Notes under the pieces: generated by a model
The model's input: the letters and a program-made list of their open reading frames with translations, nothing else
Told to the model about the DNA's origin: nothing
Databases searched by the model: none
Shown: one piece after another, positions 44,341 through 57,307 of the stretch
Layout: the number at the start of each line of letters is the position of its first letter
Position numbering within the stretch: position 1 is the first letter of the stretch
Translations under genes and position numbers: made by a program
DNA from: Salvator merianae
Taxonomy: Eukaryota; Chordata; Lepidosauria; Squamata; Teiidae
Direction: 5' to 3'
DNA: 64,000 nucleotides
NCBI GenBank assembly: GCA_003586115.2
Contig: QVOM02000034.1
Coordinates: 139,785,609 to 139,849,608 of the forward strand

Positions 44341-47300
44341 TTTTCCACCTACATAATTGAGTGCTGAAGCAAGCAGTTTGAAAGTGAGCAGGAATTTAGA
44401 AGAGAAGCAGTTGTACAGTTACTTGGCAAGAAAGACTGGGGGAGAGAGAGGTTCAGGAACATTCAGTTGCTTTAGGGGAATGAATGTTGCTTTATAGAAT
44501 AGTTTTGCTGCTTACCTGTGTGTTTGTAAATAAACAGATGTTATAAAAATGGTAACATTTCCATTATCCTTTTCCAACAAATAAAGTCACTCTGCACAGA
44601 GACATTGGACCCCTGAAAAGACTGTTTTAAGATGGCTGGGTTGCATGCTGTGGAATGTTAGTGTTTCTCCCAGGTTCGTTCCTAGGTGCTCAAAGCAAAA
44701 GATCAGAAGTGGTGAGAAATTTGGCTGCCAAACAGTTTGCCATCAATGCAGAGCTCCTTTACAGAGCTCCTTACCGGTAGCCAAGCAAGGAAACTATTAG
44801 AATTCTCCTAAGCCCAGTATGGACCCTTGCCTAGAAAATTCCCAGCATCCTCTGCATTTGACTATGGCTCCTCAGCAGAAGAATCAAAAGGATACAGAAG
44901 GTGAATATTTTTTAAAACCACTGTATTTCAACAGATTTGAATTACTTACTATCTACCCAGTGAGTCTCTTGTTTGCACAAAACAAGTGAATCATTTTAAT
45001 TTGCCTAGTGGCATGAAGATAAACTGATGTCAGGGTGAGGGTGGATGGAATTAACAGAATGAAAGTGGCATGTTTAACATTCTTTCTGAGCATACGCCAG
45101 AAGAGGATCCTGGAGTGGTTGGGTGGTCAAATTAATGCAAGCAACTATGGCATGTTGATAAACATTTTTTTGTCTGAAGTTTATACTGGGGCAGGATGTT
45201 AGATAAGGATGCCATCCAGCCAATCTCAGCCATCCTCAGGAACCAGACCCAAAACTTCTTGGAGGAGGTACCATTCAGTCTTCTACATTCACTTGCACTT
45301 GAGACTGAACGTAGAGTGTCAGAGAAAAAATTAAAGAGAACATAAATGGTACCCCTATCTCCTTTTTCCTCTTCTTCTTTCTCTTCTAGCCAATAAGGTG
45401 GGATAAGATAGTACAATTAGTATTGCATTCTCAGGGGTGGGGAGAGGTTGGAAAATGCAGCACAAAATTGAGGCAATTTTTGTTCATAGAAGGAGCAACT
45501 ACAGAGAGAGGCATATGGGTGCCTCTTTAAGGCACCCCAAGATGGGCTCCAAGCCCCATGGGGAAGAGAGCAAAACCATTTTGAATGCAGCTTGCTAATT
45601 GTATGTCTTCCACATGCTTCTGCCTATATGCAAGTTTCTTGCAATACCATGTCTTTTAAATCTAAAGGTATATTTGTTGGTTCAGGATCATGTTTCACTG
45701 CATTTCTCCTCTTCTGAGGCTGCTTCCAGATGTGAAGTAAAGTCCACATTCCCTCTGGCATTGCCTTGGGACTGCCAAAGTTTTCCATGGCCTTCCCAAT
45801 GCAATGCCACTGGCACATGAAGAAAACACATTGCAATCCTATAATGGGAAATTCTGCAGTGATCCTGGTGAGGTGCATGTGAAGTCACCTCACTGGGAAC
45901 TTTTGGAAGCCATCAAGCACACAAAACACAAGTGAAAGGGGTGGGGACTTGACTGGTTCCCAGAAGTCCCCAGTGAGGTAACTTTGTATGTACCTTGCTA
46001 GACATGAAGGTAAGCAAATCTTGGTTGAGGTTTGCTGCTTGCAACAAACCAGGCACTACCCGAGACAATTGTAGGGTCTTTTTTATATCTCCTGTTAACC
46101 TTTCACCATTTGGAGACAACTTTAGTCTTAAACTAGCAAGCCTGAAACAGTGAAGTCGGATACTTATTGGAAACTCTTAACATCCTACTTGAGGTGCTGA
46201 GTACCTTGGGTTGTTATTCTACTTCAGATGGTTGCTGTTTCTGTCTGATCCTTAATAGGTTTTCTGATTACACTGCTTCTTGGAGACCGTTATTTCAGTG
46301 TCCACCTATTTATTTATGGCACTTAAACCCTGCCGTTGCTCCAGAGGGAACAAGGCTGCCTCCAGACAGTGGGAAGAAACTGTGGGACCTTGTTTAGATC
46401 CTGCAGTCGTCTCTCCCTGTCCTTGCTGGACAGGGTGAAATCCTGGGGCAAGCCTGGGCCCTTGCTGTTCTGGCTCTTTCTCCCAGTGACAAAAATATCC
46501 AGAGGTGCATAAGCGCAGTGAGCGTTTTCTTCTAGGTTTCACTCCTGTGCTTGCACAATAGGTATTTTCATCAGGAAAAAACTCAGAGGCAAGCACTGGA
46601 CATGGTAAATTATATTGCTGTGCAGGAAAACCCAGGTTTGGAGTTCTGTCTTCCAACACAGCAATATCCTGGGATTTTGCATCTATATCCCAGGACTGTG
46701 TTGGGAGTCTCATGGATACATGTAGCAATCCCAATGTGGTGCCTGGATATTCCCAGTTTTCAGAGATGGTCTGGATGCAGCACATTATTTTTCTCCCTTC
46801 TATTTTACCTTGAAAGCAACACTTTTAAGGTAAGTTAGACCTGTGTCTGTACATGGCAGCTGGGCTTGGGCATTTAATCATGTCAGTGTTCACTTCCAGC
46901 ACAAGCTCTGTTCTCCTACTAGCTTAGCATTTGAAGTCTGTGGCTGTTGTAAAGTTGGTCACAATTTTAGCACGAGTTGCAAGTCCATTGCAATTCAGTC
47001 CTGGCTGGCATATGTTATCTAAAGTTAAACGTTGCTTTTAAGAACCATTTTGTGAGAGTTAAAATTTTGGAACAACTATAGAAGTTGGCTTTATGTGAAA
47101 ATGCCACTTTAGGTTTCCCCACATGAGCCTCTTTTCAGAGAATCAGGAAGGAAAGGTGAATGCATCAGGTATGAAGATGTGTTAAACTGGAATCAAGAAA
47201 AGGGAGAATATGTTTTGAATCAAGAGAGTAATTGACAATAGAAGGTTACGATGTGCAGTAGCTTATCTATGCTCAAGTTTTGGAATGTTTTGAATTAGAC

Positions 47301-47660
47301 AAAAAGAACTGGCAATTTAAAACAGAAAACCAAGGATAGGAAATGGAGTTGAGAAAGGAGGAAAGAGGATTAATTTCTGTAATGTATGAATTGCAATTAA
47401 TTCCTTCTGATTTTGTCATCATCAGTCTGGATGATAAAGGATTGTGGGCAGATGCCCTGGTACTATTACTGTTCTCACATGTGAACTGGGACATAGTACT
47501 GATAAAGTCTTTCCCTCTGTTATAGAGCTTACAAGCTTACAAGCTTCTTTTGTCTTTTCATCTGCATTGGTAACTTCCTTAAATCACGCTACAGAGGATA
47601 CAGGTTAATTTGCCAGGTCAGGACTAAGAGGACCTGTGATCACTGCTGTCATCCCACTGT
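44341..47660. other. Unassigned intronic sequence
   Basis: I find no exon with homology and no clear repeat. Words such as GGCTGCTTCCAGATGTG (45719) and CTGGATGCAGCAC (46772) resemble the ends of the small TIR element at 16551 and may mark further DNA-transposon ends. A 159-codon frame at 46306-46785 (minus) has no recognisable homology. Confidence 0.35.
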
Positions 47661-47666
47661 CCTTTT

Positions 47667-48240
47667 TTTAAGTGCATTTTATTTTACTAGAATTTATTTG
47701 TACAGTCAATGACCAGAATCAAAATACATAAAAAATTCCTTGGCATATTTAAAATCAACATATAAAAATAATGTGTAAAATATAAAAATTTGATTATAAA
47801 ATGTCATAGTAATAAAAAAATTAAAATATACAGTTTGTCAAAATTGTCTAATTTGTCTGAGGACCCTGGCTGTTACTTGTGGTTGCTTCTGTTCTTAATT
47901 TGATTGCTAATGCACAAAACTTGGCAACATTTATAGTATTCTGGAATTGGTTGCCTTCTAGTAGATGTTTCAGGCAGTGCTCTTCTCCTTTATCTAGAAT
48001 TCGGGACACAATAGAGGTGATAAAGGTTGCACATGCCTCCTCATAAAAGTGGCAATGTAATAAGGTGTGAGCAACATTTTCCACCTGATTCAGTCCACAT
48101 GGGCAGGTTCGTTCTAGATAGGGAACACCCTCGAATCTGCCCTGGAGGAGAGCTGATGGCAACACATTGAATCTCGCCAAGGTGAATGCCTTCCTTTGTT
48201 TAGGAATGTGCAATTTGTGGAGATATCTTGCTGGGGTAAG
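47667..48240 (-). pseudogene. Non-LTR retrotransposon ORF2 C-terminus
   Basis: A 121-codon minus-strand frame (48213-47848) reads ARFNVLPSALLQGRF, then CPCGLNQVENVAHTLLHCHFYEE, a CPCG...H...C zinc-binding-like motif found at the end of several LINE ORF2 proteins. Left of it is a 3' UTR-like AT-rich stretch ending near 47667. The copy at 57860-58290 is a relative. I cannot name the clade with certainty. Confidence 0.65.
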
Positions 48241-48389
48241 TAACTTTGCATCTATTCTATTCTAGCGTTTTATTTTTAATGGCACAGTAGACAAATGCAA
48301 AAACAAATTAAAACAGAAACGGAAGAGCCATAACAACATAGTCCTAGTTATAGTGAAGCAATATAATCTAACATCTAGTCCTACATATC
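48241..48389. other. Left flank of the L1 insertion
   Basis: Unassigned target DNA; with 49576 onward it forms the pre-insertion site. Confidence 0.4.
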
Positions 48390-48405
48390 AGAATCTGGAA
48401 TGGGA

Positions 48406-49558
48406 TTTTTTTTTTTTTTGTATTTAAAGTGATTTTATATTTTTTCAAAATTTGTTCACAACATACATTATACATATATACAAATAAAAACAACCTTAAC
48501 AAAACCATTTAAACAGAACAGGTGGGAAATAATGATACATCTGGCATAGAATAGTCCGACTTTTCTAGAGCAGCTGATAGAAATGGTAACCACGTTGAGT
48601 AAAAGTCCATCATAACTGAGGAACCTTGCATCTGTTTGTACTGAGATGCAACAAGTTCAAGTGAGAATAAGTGCCACACATGGGAATACCAATGCTGGAT
48701 TGTGAAGCACTTATGGTCCTTCCAGCCTTGTGCAATAATCTGTCTGGCTGCTGTTAGAAAAAAGTCCAACAGGATCTTAATGTTGTTAACAGGTTGGTTC
48801 TCATGTGGCCAGTATTGGAGCAAGCATAATTCCAGAGAAAGTTCAGAGTCTAAATGTATATACTTTTTAATTTCAGTAAAAACCATCTCCCAAAATGAAT
48901 AAATGAAAACATAATCCCACCAGATGTGAAGATAATAGCCTTTGGCCTCCCGACAATGCCAACATAAAGGTGGGACAGCTCGCATCATATAAGACATCTG
49001 ACACGGGGTACAATACCATCTATGTATCAACTTTAAGTTGCTTTTTCTCACCAGTGGGGCTTTAGTAAAAAGTTCTCGAGATAACAAGGCTTGCCAGTCA
49101 AGTTCATCAATCTTAAGTTTTAGATCAACTTCCCAAGCCTGGCATAGTGCATGCAAAGGATTAAGTTAAGAGTCTAAGAAAATATGATAAATAAGTTTAA
49201 TAATACCCAAGACCAAATTTCTAGGTTGTTTAATAAGTAGCTCAAAAGGAGACAGCTTATTAAGAACTCCTAATTTAGTGGATCAAGATTCTAGGTAATG
49301 AGTTACACTGTAGGCTATCAGCCACTTGCCTGGATAGGCTGATAAGAGAGCCAATAAGCTAGACTTATCCTTTAACGATCCATTAGGAGAAAAGCAACTC
49401 CCTAACATGCTAAACCTATTATCAGGCAGTTTGGCCAGTATCTGAGGAGGTACTTGTGGCAACAAATATTGCAATACAGAGATGGGGGTAGTAGATGAGG
49501 GGGGTGAGCAGAGTTTTTTCTTGCATCTGAGGTTAAAATGAGATCTTTCCCTAGAGAA
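48406..49558 (-). pseudogene. L1-like LINE, 5'-truncated, with 17-bp target duplication
   Basis: AGAATCTGGAATGGGAT occurs at 48390-48406 and 49559-49575. Between them, reading on the minus strand, is an ORF2 C-terminus (frame 49156-48509, 215 codons) and 3' UTR ending in a poly(A) seen as the T run 48406-48419. The frame contains the family's C-terminal cysteine motif (HRWYCTPCQM, then LCWHCREAKGYYLHIWW) and DFFLTAARQIIAQGWKDHK. It is 5'-truncated and so dead, but the open frame and the clear duplication suggest a fairly young insertion. Confidence 0.9.
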
Positions 49559-49575
49559 AGAATCTGGAATGGGAT

Positions 49576-50423
49576 ATTAATTCCAACCCCTTTTTTCTCT
49601 CCTAAAAACAATAGATCTTTTCCAGTTGGTCTTACAATACAATGTTTTGGTTTTCCTCTTAAAACACACAACATATTGTGGGCAACCTTTCTATGTTGTC
49701 AGATCTTGTAAATCCACAGTTCAATAAATACATCTATCTTCTTTTCAGTTTTAGTGCAGTAGTTAATTATCTGCAGCTGAAAGAAATAAAACTGCTTTTG
49801 TAAGATAGAAATTTATGTTGAAGCTGACCAAAACTAAGTAGATACACTTTGGGACCGTTAGTAAATAATTTGCAAATTATTCTGCTGGTTTTGTGACATT
49901 CTTTGTCCCCAAATTTTCTTCTTTTATTGGACAGGATTATCAGAGAATCCAGATTATTCCCAGTTGTTCATGCTGTTTCCAGAACTGTGGCTAAACACAG
50001 TATTTTTTTATTTACAGAAAATACCATCTGTATAACAATTTTAAGGCAGTTTCTCTGATTTTTGTTTGTTTTTTGCTCAGAAGTCTTTCTAAGCATTTGG
50101 ATTTAAAGCTTCTGCTAAATCAGTGGCCTGATGTACTTCTAGACTTTTTGGGAAAACAATCTATACTACTGAGAATATCATACATATGGGAGATTATTCC
50201 ACGATATTCTCCAGCTGACTTCCAATGTTTGCAATTGGAGATCTACTTCTGTATAATTAATTAAGCCAAGCTTATTTCAACAATTATGTCTTCTGCAGTG
50301 ACTTATTTTGATAAAAATAGTTAAAGTGGGCTGCCAATCAATCTGAAAGTGTAACTTGTAAAAAAAAAAGTACATGCTTCTCATTTGCCACCTACTCCAG
50401 CATACTGGTAGACCGTTCTTATT
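49576..50423. other. Unassigned intronic sequence
   Basis: Right flank of the L1 insertion followed by AT-rich DNA; no gene recognised. Confidence 0.35.
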
Positions 50424-51640
50424 TTTTATTGTTTAAAATTTTATTAAAATTTCTATAGATTATTAAACAATACAAAATACAATAGTAAACAAGAAAGAAA
50501 AGAAACAAAACAAAGACAATACAAAAGAAACAATATCATACTAATACTCAATAAAAACTAAAAGATTTCAAAGTGACTTCCAATCACTTCCTTAACAATT
50601 AGAAATAATTTTACATTATAACTCATTCTAGTTATTTCTAGACATCTCTTCTTTTGATTAATATTGGTAAGCTGTTATTCAAATCCCACTAATAATATTT
50701 TTCTTTTTTATATAGAAAGTCTATGAAGGGTCCCCAATTTTTATATTAAACAGAGAGGACCAATTAAGATTATCAAAGATTTTCTCTGCATCTAAAAAAA
50801 AATCAGTGCAGCTGCTGTATTGTTATGATACTCCAAGTATTCTAGGATATTCAAAACATTTCTCATATTATCTTACAGTTATCTTTTTGGCAGAAACCCA
50901 CTCTGATTTTTATGTATAAAATTTTGCAAAATCCGTTTTAACTTTTCTGCTAGAATCATTGTGAATAATTACTAGTCATTGTTCAGTAATGATATTGTTC
51001 TATTGTTTTTTGGGAAGGTCAAATCTTGATCTCTCTTTGAAATTAACAATATATTGGCATCTTTCCAACTGTCAGGAATCTTTCCTGTTTGCAATATGTT
51101 GTTCATAATTTGTTTTAATGAAAGGAGGAAATCATCAAAATATAATAGGGCATGGGAAGGCCGTTCAGTTCCAGTGCCTTTCCTACATTTACTTTCTCAC
51201 ATGGTTCCTGTGGAGTTATAGATCCATTCATCTTTATTCAGTAGAAATTTTGGGTAGATCTTGTTTGCTTAGGTGCTCTACCATAGCTCCTGGGGGAGTT
51301 TGGTGTCTTAAATAAATTGGTGTAGGATTGATGAAATGCCTTATTTATAGACATATTATCTGTATATTATCTGATATTAAATAATTCCGAACTTGGATCT
51401 TTCATATGGCCTTCTTTTCTCTTTCTTTTCATAATTTGTAGGCTAACCGTTTGTTCAGTTTATTAGCAAGCTCAAAGTTTTTTGCTTTCCATACATCATT
51501 TTTTAAAATCTCTTTACTGTTAGCACTGATAGTTTTCTCTGTAGCAGATTTGTTTAATTTGTTTCCATGTCTCTGCATATCAAGGTATTTTTTGCAACCT
51601 TTTTTTGTAACTGTAGCACCTCCGTGTTCCATTTTAATGG
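50424..51640 (-). pseudogene. L1-like LINE, linker and reverse transcriptase remnant
   Basis: Minus-strand reading from 51632: ANKLNKRLAYKL (endonuclease-RT linker), then near 51100-50890 a chain of RT blocks (IPDSWKDANILLISK; MILAEKLKRIL; NQSGFLPKR), and near 50800-50760 FFLDAEKIFDNLNWSSLF, which includes the first catalytic Asp. The second catalytic DD block is absent: the copy jumps to a T-rich 3' end at 50424-50445, implying an internal deletion. Stops and frameshifts are common. Confidence 0.7.
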
Positions 51641-51772
51641 CAGAACCATTTTGGATTGTGCGATTTTTGGGGCTGGCACAGGGACTATCTTAGAACAGCA
51701 ATGCAAATGCAGACAACCTTGTTCTGGGGCACGTGGACTGAATCAGGCAGCGGACTGTTCCAGCTGATGTAA

Positions 51773-52222
51773 GACTTGTTTGCACTTTAGTGCTAGTGAG
51801 GGATCAAATGCTTACTAGCACAGTGTGTCTGCATTTCACGGAAGCCCTAGTGATTGGGAGTGTCTGCAGAAGCTCCCGATCGGTACTAGCCGTGGGCTAC
51901 AAAATTTGTGTGTGCGGCTGCACCAGGACCAGCTGGACAGCTCCTGGTACGCAGCATTTGCACCCAGTTCTAGATGCAGACACTGCAAGCCATAGTGTGG
52001 CATGGCTGTGCAGTCATGTACCACATCCCTGATCACCATGGCAGCAGCAAGATGATTCCACAGCCACTGTCATAATGGGTAGCCAGGCATTCACACTGCT
52101 GAAAGCCCATTTCCATGTTGTTTGAGCCCTCGCAGTGTGGATGGCCGCCGCACCGTGGAGACTGCTGTAACTTGGAATAGTTGGGTTCAACCATTACACA
52201 GCAGAAAATGCGAAAAGGCCCC
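51773..52222 (+). mobile_element. MITE copy E
   Basis: The left end GACTTGTTTGCACTTTAGTG is preceded by TAA, and the right end GCGAAAAGGCCC closes it. The internal CACTAGTGAG-like and CACGGAAGCCCTAGTGATTGGG segments match copy F. The duplicated TAA is not visible on the right side. Confidence 0.75.
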
Positions 52223-52619
52223 CAGTTTCACTGGAGTGGTCTACCAACAGATAAATGCTGAAATAGCCTTGGTTTCAGCATTCTGCCCAGAATTCTTCAT
52301 TGTGTCTCAGCAATTTCCTTCTCCCCTTTTAGTACATGTATGGCTCCCTCAGTGCATGGGAGTCTAGTGGCATCCCTAGCAGGCCTCCCTAATATTTATA
52401 CATTTTTTTAGAGCTTTGGCAACCCACTCCTCAGGTTTTCTTTTTATGTCTTGTACTAACTGCGTAGCAAAACTTTGTCTTTCCTTTTTTCTGCTTTACT
52501 AGGACTAGCCTTTCATATTTTGTGTTCTTACTGTTAGTAGCTTTCTTGACACTGGTAGTCAACCATTCTGATCTCTCCCTAATCTTTATGGCATTTTAAA
52601 AGTTTTTGGAATACTGTAA
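52223..52619. other. Unassigned sequence
   Basis: No gene or named repeat recognised. Confidence 0.35.
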
Positions 52620-53330
52620 CTGAGTGTCTGTTACTGCTGATTTATTTTATTATTGCCAATTAGCTACCAGAGTAGATTCAGGGTTTTGTCTTTGGCATAC
52701 AGAGCCCTTAACAGCTTGGGACTAACTTATTTAAGACATCACCTCTCTCAATATTGAAATGTGAGATCATTAAGATGTTCCTGGTGTGGGTACAACCAAT
52801 TACACTATACTTGATCTTAGCCAAAAGTCTGACAAACAAATTACTGAATGCCATCTTGCCAGTACCTGCAGCTGGGCTTCCTCTGTGGTGGTGCCTACCC
52901 TCTAGAATAGTCTCCCCTCTGATATTCCTGGAGTGTCTTCTTACATTTCTGGCTTTTAGGGGTCAACTGAAGATCTATCTTTCTACCCAGACCTTTTCAT
53001 AATGAATGTTTTTGTTTTACTTTACTTTTTTGATCCATGATATTAATAACATTTTAATAAAAATTATGATTTTAGCTGCTTTCATTTTTATTAATATTCA
53101 AACATTTAACAATATAACAAAAACAATAAAATCTGTAAATGTATGTACATACAATTTGGAGATTATTATTAATAATAATAATAAAAATATCTAATACAGT
53201 AACCTTCTGTTGACTGATCCAGGATTGTATGAAAATAAACAAGTTGCTTTTACTTTTAACATTCTGTAAAATGCTTTGAGATTATATTTTAAATGGGAAA
53301 CAATGTAAAAATATTTCAAATAATTAACAT
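52620..53330 (+). mobile_element. L2-like LINE, 3' region with inserts
   Basis: The plus strand has AGAGCCCTTAACAGCTTGGG (the ALNGLG block of L2 ORF2), then a C-terminal segment around 52870-52990, and at 53265-53325 an L2-type tail (AAATGCTTTGAGATTATATT, ATGTAAAAATATTTCAAATAA). A U2-snRNA-like patch lies at 52804-52827 and an AT-rich block at about 53060-53200 separates the two parts. Confidence 0.65.
52804..52827 (-). ncRNA. U2 snRNA 5'-end-like fragment (pseudogene)
   Basis: The reverse complement matches the 5' region of vertebrate U2 snRNA (the CTTTTGGCTAAGATCAAGT segment) at 23 of 24 positions. Neither the first nucleotides of U2 nor anything downstream of this segment is present, so it is not a gene. 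It sits in the variable part of an L2 ORF2 end, where it probably arrived by template switching or patch repair. Confidence 0.55.
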
Positions 53331-53520
53331 TCTGGAGAGAATTTGCCCTCTCAGCCTTACTAGTTTTGAGATGTTCGTGCTTTCAAAGTCAAATATAATT
53401 AAATTGCTTTGCAATTTTCTACTTTTATAAACAGTGAATCTTATAGCACGGTGGTCACGGTTTCCAATTGGTTCAACATTTTCTTCTCTTGCTGAATCTG
53501 AGGTTGGTTCCACACTTATC
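53331..53520 (-). pseudogene. CR1-like LINE, endonuclease end
   Basis: The 65-codon frame 53513-53316 reads ENVEPIGNRDHRAIRFTV, matching the end of CR1-type endonucleases (the catalytic S-D-H is R-D-H here), followed by a short linker. An isolated fragment. Confidence 0.65.
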
Positions 53521-53599
53521 AGGCTTATTCCAGATCAGAGTGATGTGCTCTGAACTTGGCAAAGGGATATAAATATTAGTAGACAGGATACTGAAAATA

Positions 53600-54180
53600 A
53601 GATAAAAGATATTCAATTAATAAAACATAACAGAATTAAAGAGTAAAAGATGAAGCTGGCTCATAAATGGTATAGAATACCAGCTCAATTAACCAATATG
53701 ATTACTACGTTCTTGCCACAATGTTGGCACAGTATACGTATGTGGTGGGTATGCCTGGAAGTTCAAATATTTTTGAAAATTGTGAAAGCTAAAATTTATG
53801 AAATTATGAAAATAAGGCTTATATCTTCCCTGGAATTATGTAGCTGGCAGATTTTGACAGGACTAATTATTAGGAAAAATCAAGAATATATGTTGAGCCA
53901 ATTGTTATATGTAGCACTGGCAACGATATGGATGGAGAGATAAATTGAAATGGTCATTGGAAATGTGGTTTCATTATGTATTTGACCAGTATAAATTTGA
54001 CCTTTCCAGACAATACCATCTTAAATATGTGGGAATAGAGGGTTCAATTAAAGTCAAAGAGGATTGGAAAGATCTTTTGGAATATCTAGACAGACAAGAT
54101 GCACCAAGTTCATTGAGGACTGAAGTATCAAATATTAATAAATGGTTGCCCATTTAAATTGAAAATAGGTTTTCAGTTGT
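53600..54180 (+). pseudogene. L1-like LINE, ORF2 C-terminal end
   Basis: Frames 53650-53943 and 53945-54157 encode an L1 C-terminus: MKLAHKWYRIPAQLTNM, the LPQCWH half of the cysteine motif (the second half is degraded), and YMLSQLLYVALATIWMER. The second frame continues to the protein end. A single frame break separates them at 53943. 5'-truncated. Confidence 0.75.
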
Positions 54181-54214
54181 CCAGGGTTAGGGGGAGGAGG
54201 GGTGGGTTAGAATA

Positions 54215-55400
54215 TGCATGGTCCTCAAATGACAGTGATGAATCCAGAAGCAGCCCCAGATAATGCACCCATTCTTTCTGGGGCAAAACAACTCCATTCA
54301 GAATCAGGTGCCCCTTACTTTCATGGACTTGGGATCCTGTGACACACAGTACCTCTGTCTTAAATTCATTTTTAATTTATTGGTCCACATCCAGCCCACT
54401 ACTGCTTCCATGTAGTGATCAACTACCTGAAATGCCTTCCCTGATTCAGAAGGAATGGAGAGATGGAGTTGGGTGACACCTCACTCTAAATCTCCTAATG
54501 ACCTCTCCCAGTGGCTTCATATAGCTATTAAAAAGCATAGAGGACAGAGCAACCCCTGAGGAGCTCCACATGAGAGGTTCCAAGGTGTTGAATGTAAGTC
54601 CCCCATTGCTGCCCTTTGGAGTTTACCTCAGAAATAGAATGCAAACCACTGTAAAACAGTGCCACCAAGTGCCAGTCCCTGAAGTCACTCCAGCAGGATA
54701 CAATGGTCAATGGTATCAAAAGCTGCTGAGAGATCAACGAGAACCAACAGGGTCACATCACCCCATCCCTCTCTTGATAAATCTGAAACCAGATTGGAAT
54801 GGGTCTAGATAATCTGTTTCCTCCAACTCAAAGCATGCCTGCAATTGGGTAGCCACCACTCTCTCCAGCACCTTGTCCCCAAAGGGGATATTAGCAACTG
54901 GGTGGTAGTTATCTAATATCTTGGAATCCAAGAAGGTTCTCTTAAGGAAAGGAGGACATACTACAACTTCTTCCCCCTGTTGGCACCTCCCGCTCATGCA
55001 AAATGGATTATCACTCCTCGGACTGGATTATCACACTCCAGCCATACCCCCTCAAATAGCTTTTATTTTCCATGATGGACAAGGAGAGAAGTAGTTGTTC
55101 AGACCCCTGCAAGCAAACTGATCCAATGTAACAAGACCAGATTGGGGTCCATATACCTTCACCGGACCGTTCCCAAGTGTGGAGTCTGATTCCATATGGA
55201 TCTAAGCAACTTTGTCCTGAAAGTGCCTCACAAAAACAAATCATTTTGGCTAGATGACAACAGTTCTTTAGCCGACTGGAACATCTCTGCTGTTTGGGGG
55301 CACAATGGAGGTAGAGAAATAAACCTTCTTTGCCACCCCTGCTATCACAATGTATGTATGGAAACTGGATACCAGCCACCATTTACTTTTGATCAGGCAA
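54215..55400 (-). pseudogene. L2-like LINE, internal RT remnant
   Basis: On the minus strand, 55400-55020 corresponds to the endonuclease-RT linker also seen at 60190-60310; 54997-54758 shows the early RT blocks (ERVVATQLQACFE, ETDYLDPFQSGFRF); and 54740-54215 is a degraded core and C-terminal part. The catalytic YADD block cannot be read clearly. The closest relative here is the 58612-61012 copy. Confidence 0.75.
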
Positions 55401-55769
55401 ATGTGAGCCTTCTAGAGAGAAAAGCCTTGCTCTGACTCTTCAAAGGAAAAGCCTCTTTCACCATCCTCTTAGCCTTCTAAAAGGCATTTAACATTGTCTA
55501 TCGTCAAAGATGTCTGAAAAAAACCTAGCAGTCAAAGGATAGGCATACATGAAATTTGGCATATTGAGGAGGAATTAAGTGTTAAAAGTTTTTAAAAAAG
55601 AAAATTCCATTCCTTTATCCTCCTGAATATATAAAAACAGTGAAAATATGTTTTGTCATTGTGCATATGATCACAGAATTTCTCGCTACTTGTTAATACA
55701 CTTTTGGTCAGATTGTGTCCATTAGCCTGTATGGAATAAAGGAAGGATGACCATAGTTATGAGTCTTTG
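55401..55769. other. Unassigned sequence
   Basis: No clear assignment. Part of 55430-55510 may be further LINE sequence in the opposite orientation. Confidence 0.3.
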
Positions 55770-56025
55770 CTGCTGAGTGCTGTTATCATTGGGTGAGGGT
55801 GGGGGGGGGCATGTAATTTTTTTTTTATAATGTTTCTATAATGTTTTTATACTATTTTTACTGTATAGTTTTGTAAGCTTTGTAAGCTTTTTGTATGTTT
55901 TATGTTTTATAATGTTTTTATGGTGTTTTATTGTAATAGTTTTAATATGTTTTGTAAGCCGCCCTGGAACCTTTCGGTATAGGGCGGGGTAGAAATTGAA
56001 ATTAAATTAAAGTAAAGTAAAAGGA
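55770..56025 (+). mobile_element. L2-like LINE, 3' UTR and tail
   Basis: This is the inverted equivalent of 23935-24180: TTGTAAGCCGCCCTGGAACC, then GGGCGGGGTAGAAATTGAAA, ending in an AAAGTAAAGTAA tail, preceded by the same repeated TTTTATAATGTTTTTATG motif. The ORF is missing. A G run is at 55800-55809. Confidence 0.85.
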
Positions 56026-57307
56026 AGAAAACATAATTTGTATGCAGAATTTCCCGCTGCCTTCAGGAAGGACTATCTTTGGGGCCCTGGAGGGCCTTTA
56101 TAATCCTGAGATAAAAATATTCCACTGAACAGAGTACTGGTCCACTTCAATATAAAATGACTCTGTATGTTAATAATATGCATCCAAAAGATTGCAGTCA
56201 TTGCACTTAGAAAAGAAATGTCACCATAGCACTGACAGCTGCCCTTGCTAACTGTGAAAAGCTAGTGCAGCTGACATATTGTAGATCTGCCAGCCAATGC
56301 CTTGCTGTTCCCAGGTAGGGGAGATATAAATAGTCCTGTTACTGGGCAAGGTTTGTTTTGCCTCTTGCCAGCAGTGGGAGAACAAATGCAGCAGCTGAAA
56401 TAGCAGGCAACATCAGATATAATGGAGCTGCTGCTAGGGTGGAGGAGGAATCAAAAGTAAGGCTTTTAGCTTATCAAAATTGGGGAAGGGCTCACTTACC
56501 AGTTCTTCCTTGAGTAGGAAGCCCACGTACCTCACAGAAAGGGAAATGGCTCAGTTAACAGGGACTGGGCCATCTGATATATGACATAACTTGTTTTGAG
56601 AACTGAACAAATGATCATGCAAATGACTAGTGCCTTAATGCTAATGAAACGCCCAGCCCATCATTGTGCAAGCTAAGCGACAATGGATGGGAAAACTACT
56701 GCATTTATTGTTGCATTAACTACCACATGGCAATTTCTTTCCTTTGTCTGACAAAATGGAAGCTATACAGCAGAAAGGTAAGGCAAGTCACTTAGCGTTT
56801 TAAGAAAGAGTTCTGGTCTAGGAACATTTCCCTTTCAGATTCCCGAAACCAGCATATTAGGCTGTATATGTGTATATGTGGGTGAGCATTCCAACTGTGG
56901 ATAGACAGCTCAGATTCAGTATCTAAAGCAGCTGATCTGCCAGGCAACTTAAGTCAGGACATTCTGTTCCAGGGGAGCTAAGTGTTCCGTCGCAAATTTG
57001 GCTTTTAGCCACGCTGCTTGTGATGTGCTGAAGGATACTTCTATTCTTAGACTTAAATCAGTGCATGAAAATACAAGAGAATCACATAACAGTCTATATC
57101 CAATTTGATATATGTATGTCTTTATTTGATTTACAAGAAAATAAGAAGTCTCTTATCTATCAGGCTGCTTCCAGGTGGCAAACCTTCAGTTCTCACCTTT
57201 TGTAATTGCCTGCTACAAACCAACTTTACAGGTCCTCCACCAAGCCCAAGGTTTTTTTTGTTTTAGTGATTGAGAAAAAACAGATATACGACAGAAATGC
57301 AATCTTA
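56026..57307. other. Unassigned sequence
   Basis: No gene or known repeat recognised. Confidence 0.35.

Noticed and set aside
46306..46785. 159-codon minus-strand frame
   Set aside because: No recognisable domain and no supporting signals; about the length expected by chance once in a window this size.
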